Notes: a model not told the origin generated them from the sequence alone. DNA of 64,000 nt from Nostoc sp. B(2019) (GCF_010091925.1 NZ_WVID01000009.1:1-64000), one strand, 5' to 3'. Positions 44,410 to 54,381 are shown, numbered from the stretch's first letter. Translations and numbers: made by a program.

Positions 44410-45660
44410 CTATTCCCTAAGCAGTAAATAATATAATGAACCATTACCGCCTGTAACACCAGCGCGATCGCCTGCTAATTTACCAGACCCCATGAAGTAA
44501 TCTACCCTTCCTGGCCCTTTGATGGCGCTGCCTGTATCTTGATCGAGTACAAAACGGCTGACAGTACGACGCTCTAGTTTGCCAACACTGGTAGGGTAGG
44601 GAAATGAGTTGTAAATCAGCGCTAGTGCTCCCGGAGGCATGAGAGACTTATCTGTAGCAATAGAACGCTCTGCTGTCACTGGTACATGAATACTGCCCGT
44701 AGCTGGTCTACCGGCTGTTTCTTGGAAAAAGATAAACCGTTCCCAGCGTGGCAGATAGTTATTCAACTCCTGCGGCTGTGTTTGGAAGTAACTAATCAGC
44801 CGCGGTAATGTCAATCCTTCCAGCGGCAGTTTGCCATCTTTTGCCAGTTCTTTGCCGATACTAGTCCAGGGGTAATCTGTTCCACCTGCATAGCCAATTG
44901 ATGTTTTTGTACCATTAGTTAACTTAATTTGAGCAGAACCTTGGATGTGTACCATGTATGCATCTAAGCGATCGCGAAACCAAAACATTTCTAAACCACG
45001 CAATTGGCTTTTATCCCCTAGCAAACCATCCTTCCCTTCCAAATCAATGCGTTTGGGATGGGGTTTAGCCCATTGATTGAAGTCTGATGGTAGTCGATAA
45101 AGGGGATACTTGTATACCGAGGTTTTGACTCGGCTAGCAGTATAAACAGGCTCGTAATAAGCAGTGAATTTAACAGTACCCTTGCCATCGTTGCCCACGG
45201 ATTTGTAAAAGACAAACTCTCGACGGACAGCGGCTTGTAGTTGCGCTGTTGACTTAGAACTAACAACTAGTTGGCGGAAACGGAGCAAACTTCGACGGAC
45301 GCGATCAAGAGTAATTTCCTTAATCGGATAATTTTGATATGCTGCGATCGCCTCCTTTTTTGCCAAATAACGCAGACTGTTGTCAATCGAAGCCAATAGC
45401 GCTTTGCGATCGCCTGCTTTACCTCTTTGACCCAAAATTTGCTCATCCCATCCCAAACAAGCATACCGGGGCGCACAACTTCCCAGAGCGACTGGTTCTA
45501 GTGGCGGTATTTGCGGAGTAGTTGGGACTGGCGGTAGCAGGATCTCAGGAGTAGTCGGTACTGGCAGCAGTAAGTTAGGAACCTGAGCAACAGCTGACCA
45601 GAGTGGATTTACAAGGGCAATTCCCATCAAGGAAAGCAAAGCAAGGGTTTTTCTCATCAT
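44410..45660 (-). CDS. mltA: Murein transglycosylase A (MltA)
   Basis: The 416-residue protein has an N-terminal signal segment (LALLSLMGIALVNPLWSAVA), a Pro-rich linker, then the MltA domain. Motifs: FTAYYEPVYTASR, MFWFRDRLDAYMVHIQGSA and the C-terminal 3D domain (RFVLDQDTGSAIKGPGRVDY) with the catalytic Asp residues. It cleaves peptidoglycan to 1,6-anhydromuropeptides in the periplasm. There is no lipobox Cys, unlike E. coli MltA. Its start directly follows the small upstream ORF, so the two are coexpressed. Confidence 0.92.
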   Translation of the reverse strand: MMRKTLALLSLMGIALVNPLWSAVAQVPNLLLPVPTTPEILLPPVPTTPQIPPLEPVALGSCAPRYACLGWDEQILGQRGKAGDRKALLASIDNSLRYLAKKEAIAAYQNYPIKEITLDRVRRSLLRFRQLVVSSKSTAQLQAAVRREFVFYKSVGNDGKGTVKFTAYYEPVYTASRVKTSVYKYPLYRLPSDFNQWAKPHPKRIDLEGKDGLLGDKSQLRGLEMFWFRDRLDAYMVHIQGSAQIKLTNGTKTSIGYAGGTDYPWTSIGKELAKDGKLPLEGLTLPRLISYFQTQPQELNNYLPRWERFIFFQETAGRPATGSIHVPVTAERSIATDKSLMPPGALALIYNSFPYPTSVGKLERRTVSRFVLDQDTGSAIKGPGRVDYFMGSGKLAGDRAGVTGGNGSLYYLLLRE

Positions 45661-45915
45661 TTAGTTGAATCTTTCAACACTAGAACTAAAAACGGGTTCT
45701 ACTCGGATTGCCACAATCCGAGATGGGCGTACTACCATATACTCCCCTTGAATATTCTTGATCGGCACGCTAATAAAATCATGGGAAGCAGATTTTGGCA
45801 CAAGTTCGCTACTATACCACTTCTGAAATTCTTGAATAGTCGAAAAACGTATTTCTTCCCTGTGACCGGTTTCCAGTAGGAGGTATACGGCATATTCATT
45901 AGGAGTTCTAGGCAT
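45661..45915 (-). CDS. Small conserved protein upstream of mltA
   Basis: The 84-residue protein begins MPRTPNEYAVYLLLETGHRE. It looks like a compact alpha/beta domain with IREEIRF-like strands, and I do not recognise a named family. It ends immediately before the mltA start codon, which indicates translational coupling. Function unknown. Confidence 0.6.
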   Translation of the reverse strand: MPRTPNEYAVYLLLETGHREEIRFSTIQEFQKWYSSELVPKSASHDFISVPIKNIQGEYMVVRPSRIVAIRVEPVFSSSVERFN

Positions 45916-46415
45916 AAGGTTGAATCATTTGAAAAACATCCAACCCATTGTTAACCACGTAACCCCCGAATGAAAAGGGTAAGCATACGGGAGCAGTGAA
46001 AGCTTTTCACCAGAAGCATGAGAGTTTGAAATTAGTAATCCATCACTCATCACTCCTAATTCTTAACTTTTACTTTCACTCTAGACGGTCAATGCTTTAA
46101 CCAGTTCCCAGGGATTTCTTCAAGGAGGACTACAGCAGGGTCAAAGTTAGTGGCATCTTTATAGAGAGTACTATTTTGGCAAATTAAACTTAGTGTTTAT
46201 TTTTTAAGTTTTTTAACATATTGTTGTGTAATGCCACTTTACAAATAAAGCTGGTATCTAAGCTTGTGCAATATCATTTATATCTGTAATAAAGCAGCTA
46301 ATTACCAGTTAAACAAATATTAATTTTTTGTTGCAACATAACCAGCTTAAGCAGTAGCTAAGCTTATTTAGGTTATTCCTGAGAGTACAATTATTTCCTT
46401 ACCTATAATTTAGTG
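45916..46415. other. Divergent intergenic region
   Basis: About 500 bp with no supported gene between the small ORF (minus) and a lipoprotein gene (plus). A near-palindrome GTGAAAGCTTTTCAC lies near 45996. Much of the rest is AT-rich. Confidence 0.5.
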
Positions 46416-47258
46416 ATGCCTTTGCGATTTTCACGTCGTTTATTTATTTTACAACTGTTAGGTTTGACATTTGCTGCATGCCAATCAACACCACCCTTTG
46501 AAGGTGCATTAACTATTGGTGTTATTAACTATGGTGGGGGCGAAGAGATTATTAACCAATATGCTAAGTTTAATCGTTATTTAGGCGAAAAAACAAAAGC
46601 ATACATTCAGCTAGAGCCTGTTTTCAACGAAAACAATGCGATTGAGCGTCTTCAGGCTCGTGCTTGGTCATTGGTATTTGCACCACCAGGGTTAGCAGCT
46701 ATTGCGATCGCTCGATATCAATATGTTCCGCTTTTTCCTTTACTGGGTGTGAGTAATTTGCGCTCAATCTTGGTTGTTCGTAAAGATAATCCAATTCAGG
46801 ATTTAAAACAATTACAGGGTCAAATAGTTGCTTTAGGTCAACCAGGTTCAGCAACAGGATATTATCTACCTCTTTATAATCTTTATGGTTTGACATTAGC
46901 TGAAGTACTATTTGCACCCACACCCAAAACAGTTTTAGAATTTGTAACTCAAGGAAAGGCAACTGCTGGGGCTGTTTCGATCGCAGAATTTAATCAAGCA
47001 GGCCAGACTAATTTACGCACACTCCATACAGACCCTCACTATGTTCCACCGGGTGTGGTTTTGATTGGGCCTAATGTCGAACGCAACCGCCAAGAGTACA
47101 TTCGCCAAGCTATGAGCGAGTTTCCCTCAGTTTTGGCTGAAGAAATAGGGTATATACCTAATGGGAAAGTCCCAGATTATCGGTACATGATTACTGTAGT
47201 TGAGCGAGTAAAATTAATTGCTTCTCAGCTACAAAACAAGCCTGCACGTTTATTTTGA
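46416..47258 (+). CDS. PhnD/SsuA-type substrate-binding lipoprotein
   Basis: From ATG 46416 (GTG 46413 is also in frame) the protein has 280 residues. It has a lipoprotein signal: RRLFILQLLGLTFAACQS, with the lipobox Cys. The body resembles phosphate/phosphonate-binding PhnD-like proteins: LTIGVINYGGGEEIINQY, LRSILVVRKDNPIQDLKQL and GQPGSATGYYLP. No ABC permease or ATPase is adjacent. The ligand is unknown. Confidence 0.82.
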   Translation: MPLRFSRRLFILQLLGLTFAACQSTPPFEGALTIGVINYGGGEEIINQYAKFNRYLGEKTKAYIQLEPVFNENNAIERLQARAWSLVFAPPGLAAIAIARYQYVPLFPLLGVSNLRSILVVRKDNPIQDLKQLQGQIVALGQPGSATGYYLPLYNLYGLTLAEVLFAPTPKTVLEFVTQGKATAGAVSIAEFNQAGQTNLRTLHTDPHYVPPGVVLIGPNVERNRQEYIRQAMSEFPSVLAEEIGYIPNGKVPDYRYMITVVERVKLIASQLQNKPARLF

Positions 47259-47415
47259 GTTGATGTATACGTAAATCTAAAAAAGTAACCTTAAAGACAT
47301 AACAGCCATATTTCCTTGGAAAGACGTAATCACACTTTTGCTTCCCTAAGATTTTAAGGATTGGAAGCGCACAGTCCACGGGAATTATTTGGTTCAGAGT
47401 CGTAACGGAGGATTC

Positions 47416-48258
47416 ATGCAAATTCATCATCTCAATTGTGGTTGCATGTGCCCAATTGGCGGGGCACTCTTCGATGGCTTCAGTCGCGGCCCAACGGCTC
47501 ACCTTGTCTGCCACTGTCTGCTCGTTGAGACAAACCAGGGACTTGTTCTGATCGATACTGGCTTTGGATTGCGCGATATCAACTCGCCTTACTCCCGGCT
47601 CAGCCCATTCTTCATTCATTTCAACCGCATCCAGTTTGATCAGAAATACACGGCACTCGCTCAAATTGAGCAGCTCGGATTTTCCGCGCAAGACGTGCGT
47701 CATATTGTGCTTACTCATCTCGATTTTGATCATGCTGGTGGTCTAGAGGATTTTCCTGAAGCAACTGTGCATGTAATGCAGACTGAGATTGAAACTGCAC
47801 AAGACCGACACGGCTTCATCGCCAGAGGGCGCTATCGTCCAGAACAGTGGGACGAGGTTAAGCACTGGAAGCACTATTCGCCAGGAGGGGAACCTTGGTT
47901 CGGCTTTGAGGCAGTACGTGACCTCGAAGGACTACCGCCAGAGATTCTCCTCATCCCACTTGCCGGTCACACGCGGGGGCATGCAGGTATCGCCATTGAG
48001 ACGCCGGCAGGCTGGCTTTTACATGCAGGCGATGCTTACTTTTACCGAGACGAGATGGGATCTGCCAAACCCCACTGTACACCTGGTTTACGTGCTTATC
48101 AATGGATGATGGAAGTAGACCGCAAGGCTCGGTTGCTCAATCAAAATCGGCTACGCGCGTTATCGCTCGATCGCAGTCAGGACGTGCGCCTCTTCTGTAG
48201 TCACGACGCTATTGAGTTTAAAGCGTTCGCTGACCAATCCAGCGCATCTCAAAACTAG
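47416..48258 (+). CDS. MBL-fold metallo-hydrolase
   Basis: From ATG 47416 (GGAGG 5 nt upstream) the protein has 280 residues. The metal-binding motif is THLDFDHAGG (HxDxDH), with further ligands in GHTRGHAGI and HAGDAYF. It resembles quorum-quenching-type and related lactonases, but the substrate cannot be told from sequence. Compared with its neighbours it is visibly richer in G and C (for example around 47460-47530), hinting at a recent transfer. Confidence 0.87.
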   Translation: MQIHHLNCGCMCPIGGALFDGFSRGPTAHLVCHCLLVETNQGLVLIDTGFGLRDINSPYSRLSPFFIHFNRIQFDQKYTALAQIEQLGFSAQDVRHIVLTHLDFDHAGGLEDFPEATVHVMQTEIETAQDRHGFIARGRYRPEQWDEVKHWKHYSPGGEPWFGFEAVRDLEGLPPEILLIPLAGHTRGHAGIAIETPAGWLLHAGDAYFYRDEMGSAKPHCTPGLRAYQWMMEVDRKARLLNQNRLRALSLDRSQDVRLFCSHDAIEFKAFADQSSASQN

Positions 48259-48377
48259 AAATTTGAGCATTTACGAAGGCTATACCAGTAAAACCAATGC
48301 TGAAACCAGAAGTTATTCATGCTGCTGAGCCTTCAGGCAAATCATAACCATCAAGCAATTATGTTTGGCAATTTTTT

Positions 48378-48782
48378 TCACCAAATAGTTTTTATAGTCG
48401 TTAAAGCTTGAATTCGCAAATCACGAGTAACTAAAGGAATACCCAAACAAAAAGCTGTAGCCGCAATAATCCGATCAGGCATATCAGGAACAGTTACCCG
48501 GTCAATTTGCCGAATCGCTCCTGAAACATTCCGATCCAGAGGTGCAAGTACAATGCCTACATTGGGGTCATCCAAAGCGTTTAAAATTCGTGTTAATACC
48601 TCTTCAGCAAAGCGTCCCTTCTCAACTAAATAAGCAATTTCTATGACTGTGATAGCTGATACATAAATAGGATTACTTGTATTAATTGCTTGTTCCAATG
48701 CTGTTAATGCGGCTTCTGACAATCTCTGCAAGTCAAAAACGTACCAAATTAAAGTGTGTGTATCTGCTATCACCGATGTCAT
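48378..48782 (-). CDS. PIN-domain toxin (VapC-like)
   Basis: From ATG 48782 the protein has 134 residues. The PIN acidic residues appear in VIADTHTLIW (Asp), VIEIAYL (Glu) and PDMPDRIIAATA (Asp); LVTRDLRI holds the last one. As an RNase toxin it would be held in check by the upstream antitoxin, whose stop overlaps its start (TGATG). Confidence 0.85.
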   Translation of the reverse strand: MTSVIADTHTLIWYVFDLQRLSEAALTALEQAINTSNPIYVSAITVIEIAYLVEKGRFAEEVLTRILNALDDPNVGIVLAPLDRNVSGAIRQIDRVTVPDMPDRIIAATAFCLGIPLVTRDLRIQALTTIKTIW

Positions 48783-49006
48783 CAAACGACATCCCTAGGA
48801 AAATTCCCCCACATTTCTTGACGTGCTTGAGCAATATCTTCTTCAGTAATATCTACTTTTAAATCAGCACATAATCCTCTAACAGTTCGCAAAGAATTCT
48901 TAGGAGTCGTTTTTTGATACAAAAATTCTGCAAAATCTAATAGTTGCTGCTGTTTATCAATAGGTAAATGGCGTAATCTTTCTAACACTGCTTGCTCGAT
49001 ATTCAT
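48782..49006 (-). CDS. DUF2281-type antitoxin
   Basis: The 74-residue protein starts MNIEQAVLERLRHLPIDKQQ and has LLDFAEFLYQK, the pattern of DUF2281/antitoxins paired with PIN toxins. It overlaps the toxin start by one base. Together they form a type II toxin-antitoxin module. An HsdM-like gene fragment lies immediately upstream. Confidence 0.8.
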   Translation of the reverse strand: MNIEQAVLERLRHLPIDKQQQLLDFAEFLYQKTTPKNSLRTVRGLCADLKVDITEEDIAQARQEMWGNFPRDVV

Positions 49007-49022
49007 CTAACTTTCTCCTGAT

Positions 49023-49199
49023 TTAACTTCCTAAAAAGGCTTTGATATCTGCCATAATTTCAGCTACTTGTCTATCTTTCTCTAAGATATCAACCACTAA
49101 CTGTTTAGGTGGTAAATACTCAAAACCTTGCTGATTATTCGGGTTTTTGCGGTCAAGATTATAAATCACCCAGTAAATAGCAGTACGTACAAAATACAT
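49023..49199 (-). pseudogene. C-terminal fragment of a type I restriction-modification M subunit
   Basis: A 58-codon frame reads WVIYNLDRKNPNNQQGFEYL and later QLVVDILEKDRQVAEIMADI. This matches what I recall of the C-terminal end of HsdM-type DNA methyltransferases. The catalytic NPPF domain is absent, and the fragment abuts the stop of the next gene. It is a remnant, not a functional enzyme. Confidence 0.5.
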
Positions 49200-49203
49200 T
49201 CTC

Positions 49204-51234
49204 TCAACTCACTGAAATCACTACGCCTACACTCTCATTCGCCAACCTATCCACTGCACACACCGCATAAGTTCCCGGTTGCACAGTGGCAAAGGTTGTA
49301 CCAGCAGATAAAACTCGCTGAAGCGTCCAAGTATCTCCACTCTGCCGATAAAGCGTCCAGGAACGAATCGGCTGATTATCTCCAGGCTGCCAACTTAGTC
49401 TACGGTTGTTGACTTGTAGCCCTGTGGGAGGGGGGAGTGGTGTTGTGTTCTGCCAAGACAAAGTTGGAGGTAGCGCAGGTTTGTTATAAAGCAGACTTTG
49501 GAATTTATCAGCAATGCCTTGACTATTTTCTGTCAAAACACCGAGATTAAAGAAGATATTCCCTAGTGATAACTGTCCAGCTTGGCTACGACTAATTTTC
49601 ACCTGCTTTTCAATCTCATCACTCTCCCGACTCTTGTTACTTGGTTCTGTCAGATTGTTACCAGCATAAACGTGCCTTTGTTTTGTGTTTACCTGTGTCC
49701 ACCACTTGAGCAACGCAGAGTAACTTTGTTGTGCTTGATCAGTGCGCCAGTAAAGTTGAGGGGCGATGTAATCAATCCAGCCTTGTTCTAACCATTTCTT
49801 CGCGTCGGCATAAAGCACATTGTAAGCATCTAACCCAGTAATTCCAGGGGGTTGTCCGGGGCGATAAATACCAAAGGGACTAATACCAAATTTAACGTGG
49901 GGTTTGGTTGCTTTAATCCCTTGCCAGAGGCGTTGTACCATTTTATCAACATTGTCCCGTCGCCAGTCGCCGATGTTGAGTGTACCACCGGCTGATTTAT
50001 ATGCAGCGTAGGTTTTATCATCGGGAAAAGATTTCCCCTCGATGGGATATGGATAGAAATAATCATCTAAGTGAATGCCATCAACATCGTAGCGCTTCAA
50101 TACGTCCAGAATCACGTTGTATGCCTTGTCTTGAACGATTTTTGCTCCTGGTTCCATCCACAACTGATTGCCCCATTGGTAGACAACTTCTGGATTAGTC
50201 ACAGCTATGTGAGGGCGGACATTGGGCGAACCTTTAATACTAGTTTTGGCGCGGTAGGGGTTAAACCAAGCATGAAGTTCAATGTTGCGCTTGTGGCATT
50301 CAGCGATCGCAAACTCCAATGGATCGTAAAATGGTTCTGGTGCTTTACCTTGAGTTCCTGTGAGCCAAGCACTCCAAGGTTCTAATTGGGAAGCATACAA
50401 AGCATCTCCCTCCGGTCGTACCTGGAAGATGAGGGCATTGAAGTTTAGTGCTTGTAATTTATTGATAATCTCGGTAAGTTCAGCTTGTTGTTGGACAGCA
50501 GTTAGTCCTGCTTTAGAAGGCCAATCACCATTCCACACAGCTGCTACCCACGCCCCCCGAAACTCCCGGCTATGATTTAGCTTTAGGCTACCAGGGGGTA
50601 TTGGTGTTGTGGGTGTGGATGTTGGCGGCACTACCAGGTAAACAGAGACAATCTTTTCTGCCTGACCGAGATAAACTAAAGCTTGATAAATAATAACTGC
50701 CACATCACTACGGGTGGCTGCGAGATTGGGATTAAGTAATTTAATATTTGGGAAATTAGGCACTAGCCCAGCACTAGTTGCAATAGCTATCTGATTTCTG
50801 CCATACTCTGGAATCTGAGCGGCATCTTGATAAATTTGTGGCAGTGCTGACAAGAGGTCAGGTTTTATCTTCGTGGCAATTCCCAAGCCTGATACCAAAG
50901 AAACTAAAACTTCTACCCTTGTAATCCGGTTATTTAGACGGAAGGTTTTATCAGGGAATCCGCTAATAAATCCTTTTTCGTAAGCTGTTTGAATAGCCGT
51001 CGCTGCCCAATGATTGCTAGGTACATCGACAAAGGGGACATACTGTCGCTGTTTTGGAATTTGCGTAAATGCTTTGGTGATAATAGCAGCAAACTCAGCG
51101 CGGGTGAGTGAGTTATTGGGACGAAAAGTCCCATCAGGATACCCATTCAAAATGCGACGCCCTGCCAAGGCTTCAATGAATCGGCGTGTCCAATGGTTTT
51201 GAATATCCGAGAAAGAAGTAGAAGTAGATACCAT
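49204..51234 (-). CDS. SLH-domain family 10-like glycosyl hydrolase (GHL10)
   Basis: The 676-residue protein opens with three SLH domains (SFSDIQNHWTRRFIEALAGR..., FVDVPSNHWAATAIQTAYEK, a third to ~195), which bind cell-wall polymers. A Pro/Thr-rich linker follows. From about residue 220 to 560 lies a GHL10/DUF187 TIM-barrel (REFRGAWVAAVWNGDWPSK, then VDGIHLDDYFYPYPIEG with the catalytic-type acids). The last ~100 residues look like a fibronectin-type or carbohydrate-binding module. No signal peptide is visible at the N-terminus, so the start may be internal or it is exported in another way. Probably acts on envelope glycans. Confidence 0.88.
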   Translation of the reverse strand: MVSTSTSFSDIQNHWTRRFIEALAGRRILNGYPDGTFRPNNSLTRAEFAAIITKAFTQIPKQRQYVPFVDVPSNHWAATAIQTAYEKGFISGFPDKTFRLNNRITRVEVLVSLVSGLGIATKIKPDLLSALPQIYQDAAQIPEYGRNQIAIATSAGLVPNFPNIKLLNPNLAATRSDVAVIIYQALVYLGQAEKIVSVYLVVPPTSTPTTPIPPGSLKLNHSREFRGAWVAAVWNGDWPSKAGLTAVQQQAELTEIINKLQALNFNALIFQVRPEGDALYASQLEPWSAWLTGTQGKAPEPFYDPLEFAIAECHKRNIELHAWFNPYRAKTSIKGSPNVRPHIAVTNPEVVYQWGNQLWMEPGAKIVQDKAYNVILDVLKRYDVDGIHLDDYFYPYPIEGKSFPDDKTYAAYKSAGGTLNIGDWRRDNVDKMVQRLWQGIKATKPHVKFGISPFGIYRPGQPPGITGLDAYNVLYADAKKWLEQGWIDYIAPQLYWRTDQAQQSYSALLKWWTQVNTKQRHVYAGNNLTEPSNKSRESDEIEKQVKISRSQAGQLSLGNIFFNLGVLTENSQGIADKFQSLLYNKPALPPTLSWQNTTPLPPPTGLQVNNRRLSWQPGDNQPIRSWTLYRQSGDTWTLQRVLSAGTTFATVQPGTYAVCAVDRLANESVGVVISVS

Positions 51235-51371
51235 TGTCGATTGCAGCTAGCTGCCCTTAATTTTGATTTCCAATGATAATCTAGCAATATGAGTGCGATC
51301 GCGGCTGAAATATCCTGTAAACTTTCGCTATTAAAGCTTTGCTATTTCTACCATCTGTAGAATAAATCGTC

Positions 51372-51992
51372 CTAAGTTGAGATGGCAGCTTGAAAAATCT
51401 GTTCTACGCTTAAATTCAATTCTGCAAAAGTGGGTGATTTGATGTAATCGTCGCCTCGGAACTGGCTGACTTGGTACTCACCTTCTACCAAACTGTAAAT
51501 CGATATAGTTGGTTGTTTGGGATTGCCAATGAATCGTCTACCGCCTAAAGCTACATAATCTATAATCCAGTATTCTGGAATGCCAACTGCTTCATAGTCA
51601 GCGGCTTTTTTTAAATAATCGTCTCGCCAGTTGGTACTTACCACCTCAACAACCAACGCAATCGACGCTGCTTGGCTAACTGTAGATGCTTTTTTCCACA
51701 GAGGTTCATTTACTAAATTGGGACGATTTAACAACAGCACATCTGGTGAGTAAGCTGACTCGCCCTCCAATGGTTTGACAAATGCTGTTTTTGGTATGAA
51801 ATAAGGCAGATGTAAACGCTTGTATTCCATAACAATTTCTCCAACTAGAAATCCAATAATGCCTTCATGGTCGCCTGTTGGTGGGGGCATTTCGACAATT
51901 ACTCCGTCATGTAGTTCATATCGGCGTTGTGTATCTGGATACCAAGCAACAAATTCTTCAAATGTAACAATTTTATGTAAAGCCTGAGCCAT
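51372..51992 (-). CDS. Uma2 family endonuclease-like protein
   Basis: The 206-residue protein is a Uma2/DUF820 member: MAQALHKIVTFEEFVAWYPD, then the PD-(D/E)XK nuclease core in AYSPDVLLLNRP and IALVVEVVSTNW. Such genes are highly multiplied in cyanobacteria. Substrate and function are unknown. It stands alone. Confidence 0.85.
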   Translation of the reverse strand: MAQALHKIVTFEEFVAWYPDTQRRYELHDGVIVEMPPPTGDHEGIIGFLVGEIVMEYKRLHLPYFIPKTAFVKPLEGESAYSPDVLLLNRPNLVNEPLWKKASTVSQAASIALVVEVVSTNWRDDYLKKAADYEAVGIPEYWIIDYVALGGRRFIGNPKQPTISIYSLVEGEYQVSQFRGDDYIKSPTFAELNLSVEQIFQAAIST

Positions 51993-52491
51993 AATTTAGT
52001 TCCTCAAAGCAAAACTGAATATATGCAGATGAGCCAAAATTACTTGGTTGAGGACTGACACCATCTTAGATGCGTTTTTGCACACTAAATTCAAAGCGCC
52101 CATTGCTGCATTTTACTCAAAGTTGGTCGATAGTGCGAAGCTTAGTTGCATTTTTGCTTACAGTTCCTCGTCATTATCATAGTGACAGCAAAGTTTACCA
52201 AGATGCAAAGCGATCGCCAAACGACACCATATCCTCAAGTAGGAAGAGGAACTAGGGCAAGGTTAGACAAAAGATGCGTTAATTTTTGCAGATCGATGCA
52301 TAGGAAAGACGATTTCTCCCCATACTCAACGCAGAGTTCGAGAAGAAATCGCCACGACCTGTTAAATCAGTGAAGAATTTACCAAAATTTTAGGCAAAGA
52401 CTTAAGCTCGGATTGAAACAGACCACTTATTTTTTGTCAGAGACTTCAATTTCTAACTGAAAAACTGATCACTAGTTAAAGGGGTCAAGCT
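51993..52491. other. Intergenic region without a supported gene
   Basis: About 500 bp. Short plus-strand frames (52070-52373) lack starts with ribosome binding sites and recognisable similarity. One stretch (52290-52340) reads ISPHTQRRVREEIATT, possibly a remnant. Confidence 0.45.
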
Positions 52492-54381
52492 CTAAAATAC
52501 GAAGCTGTCGCTATTTAAGGTGCCTGTATTTGTTGTGTTCACCGTGAGGAAAGATTTGAAACTGCTACCGCCATCGGGGCCATCAGAATCAATTTGCACT
52601 GTGAAGTTTTTGGCGCTACTACCTTGAGTAACTTTCACATAGCCATCGGCTATTGCGTTGCCAGTGTAATTTTTATTCAATAGGTCGTCGAGCAACTCTG
52701 TGAGAACAATTTCGTCTGCGCCGATTCGGAAATCAGTGATTGTATCACCGCGATGATTAATATCAGTGTAGACAAATTGGTCATTACCGCCACTACCCGT
52801 GAGTTTGTCAGCACCTTGCGAGCTGAGGATGCGATCGTTGTTGGAAGTGCCAGTTAAGACATCATTAGCTGAACTACCAGTCAGTGCGGATGTACCTTTA
52901 TTCGTGCCGCTAAATTCATACGCCCCACTATCAGGGTCGCCATCACGTTCAAAACCTCGTTTGTCGTTTGTTGGTACGCCCCCAACAGCTGCACCAATGG
53001 CGGGACTACCCGCCAGCAGCGGATGCACTAGGACACCGTTAATGTTTTGCAGAGAACCCAGTTTGGGGTCGGTAATTCGAGAATTGGCAGTTACTCTAGA
53101 GCTTCTGCTATTTGGTGGAGCTGGAAACTCAATATTCCCACCACCATCACGTAACTGGAACGCGGTCTGCTGACCAGTGCCAGTGAGATTATTTGCTGTA
53201 TTGTTAGCAACGATTGAATTGGTGAGTTTCACGGCTTGACCACCGACAACCCAAAACGCTCCTCCGTTCTTTTGAGCGTAGTTTTTGAAAAAAGTAGAGT
53301 TTTTGATGTTGAGTTCAGCATCGGCGCTCGGATTAATGGCTATTGCGCCACCCACACCTTTATCGGTAGTTGCTTTGTTTCCAGAAAAGGTAACGTTCTC
53401 AAGGTTAATAACCGCATTTTTTGAGGTTGTATCCCCATCTAACCACAACCCACCGCCTTGTCCTTCGGAAGTGTTGTCGGCAAAGGTGACATTGCGAACT
53501 GTCACATTCCCATTGAGTCTTGCTCCCCCTCCCATAGCAAGGCCTCTATAATCGGTATTGACCTTATTACCGATAATCTGGGTGTTTTCAACAATTGTTT
53601 TATCTTTGCCGTAGCCATAAAGAAAAAGTGCTCCGCCTGCACCAGCACCCTCATTTCCCTCAAATCGGCTTCCGCTGACCTTAATTGTGCCACCTGGCGC
53701 TGATGCGCTCGCCCTAGGGCCGCCATTACTTGCGCCATCTGCAAAAATTCCTGCGGCTCCGTCTTTTGAGCGGTTGTCCAAGAAAACTGAATTTTCTACA
53801 GTGAGTGGGCCTAGTTGGGTATAAATAGCACCACCTGTTTGACCACGGTTATTGGTGAATCGACTTCCTTTGACAGTTAGTGATCCATTATTGTCGTTAG
53901 CGATCGCACCTGCACTAAAACCATTTTTGGTAATAGTACCATCGTTGTTGTCAAAGGTGCTGTTAGTCACTGTGGCATCACTACGAAAACCAACGTGAAT
54001 TGCCCCACCTTGACCACCAACATTGTTTTTGAAATCAACATTGTCCACCGTTAGTTCACTGTAGGAACTAACTCTAACTGCACCGCCTTTTCCTTTGTTG
54101 TATCCATCGGTAATGGTCAAATTCTTCAGAGTGACATCAGTTCCGTATGCTGTGAAGAACACTCGGCTTTTATCGTTGCCACTAATGGTTAAGTTATTAG
54201 CCCTAGCACCATCGATTGTGATATCACTTTTAACTGATAATTCACCGCTGGTGAGCTTAATCGTTTTATTCGCCAGCCCTGGTGCAAATGCGATTACATC
54301 CCCATCTTTAGCTTGGGCGAGCGCATCTCTCAACGAACCTGCACCCTTATCGTTGGCGTTTTGGACGATGATAGTAGGCAT
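52492..54381 (-). CDS. Beta-helix protein with C-terminal RTX/type I secretion region
   Basis: The 629-residue protein begins MPTIIVQNANDKGAGSLRDAL, a start common to cyanobacterial surface beta-helix proteins. Residues ~60-440 carry many right-handed parallel beta-helix turns (NSTFDNND, SVFLDNRSKDG). Around 495-540 hemolysin-type calcium-binding repeats appear (NDVLTGTSNNDRI, GADKLTGSGGNDQF). The tail fits a type I secretion target. No N-terminal signal peptide is seen, which suits type I export. It is probably an extracellular or adhesin-like protein. Confidence 0.87.
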   Translation of the reverse strand: MPTIIVQNANDKGAGSLRDALAQAKDGDVIAFAPGLANKTIKLTSGELSVKSDITIDGARANNLTISGNDKSRVFFTAYGTDVTLKNLTITDGYNKGKGGAVRVSSYSELTVDNVDFKNNVGGQGGAIHVGFRSDATVTNSTFDNNDGTITKNGFSAGAIANDNNGSLTVKGSRFTNNRGQTGGAIYTQLGPLTVENSVFLDNRSKDGAAGIFADGASNGGPRASASAPGGTIKVSGSRFEGNEGAGAGGALFLYGYGKDKTIVENTQIIGNKVNTDYRGLAMGGGARLNGNVTVRNVTFADNTSEGQGGGLWLDGDTTSKNAVINLENVTFSGNKATTDKGVGGAIAINPSADAELNIKNSTFFKNYAQKNGGAFWVVGGQAVKLTNSIVANNTANNLTGTGQQTAFQLRDGGGNIEFPAPPNSRSSRVTANSRITDPKLGSLQNINGVLVHPLLAGSPAIGAAVGGVPTNDKRGFERDGDPDSGAYEFSGTNKGTSALTGSSANDVLTGTSNNDRILSSQGADKLTGSGGNDQFVYTDINHRGDTITDFRIGADEIVLTELLDDLLNKNYTGNAIADGYVKVTQGSSAKNFTVQIDSDGPDGGSSFKSFLTVNTTNTGTLNSDSFVF

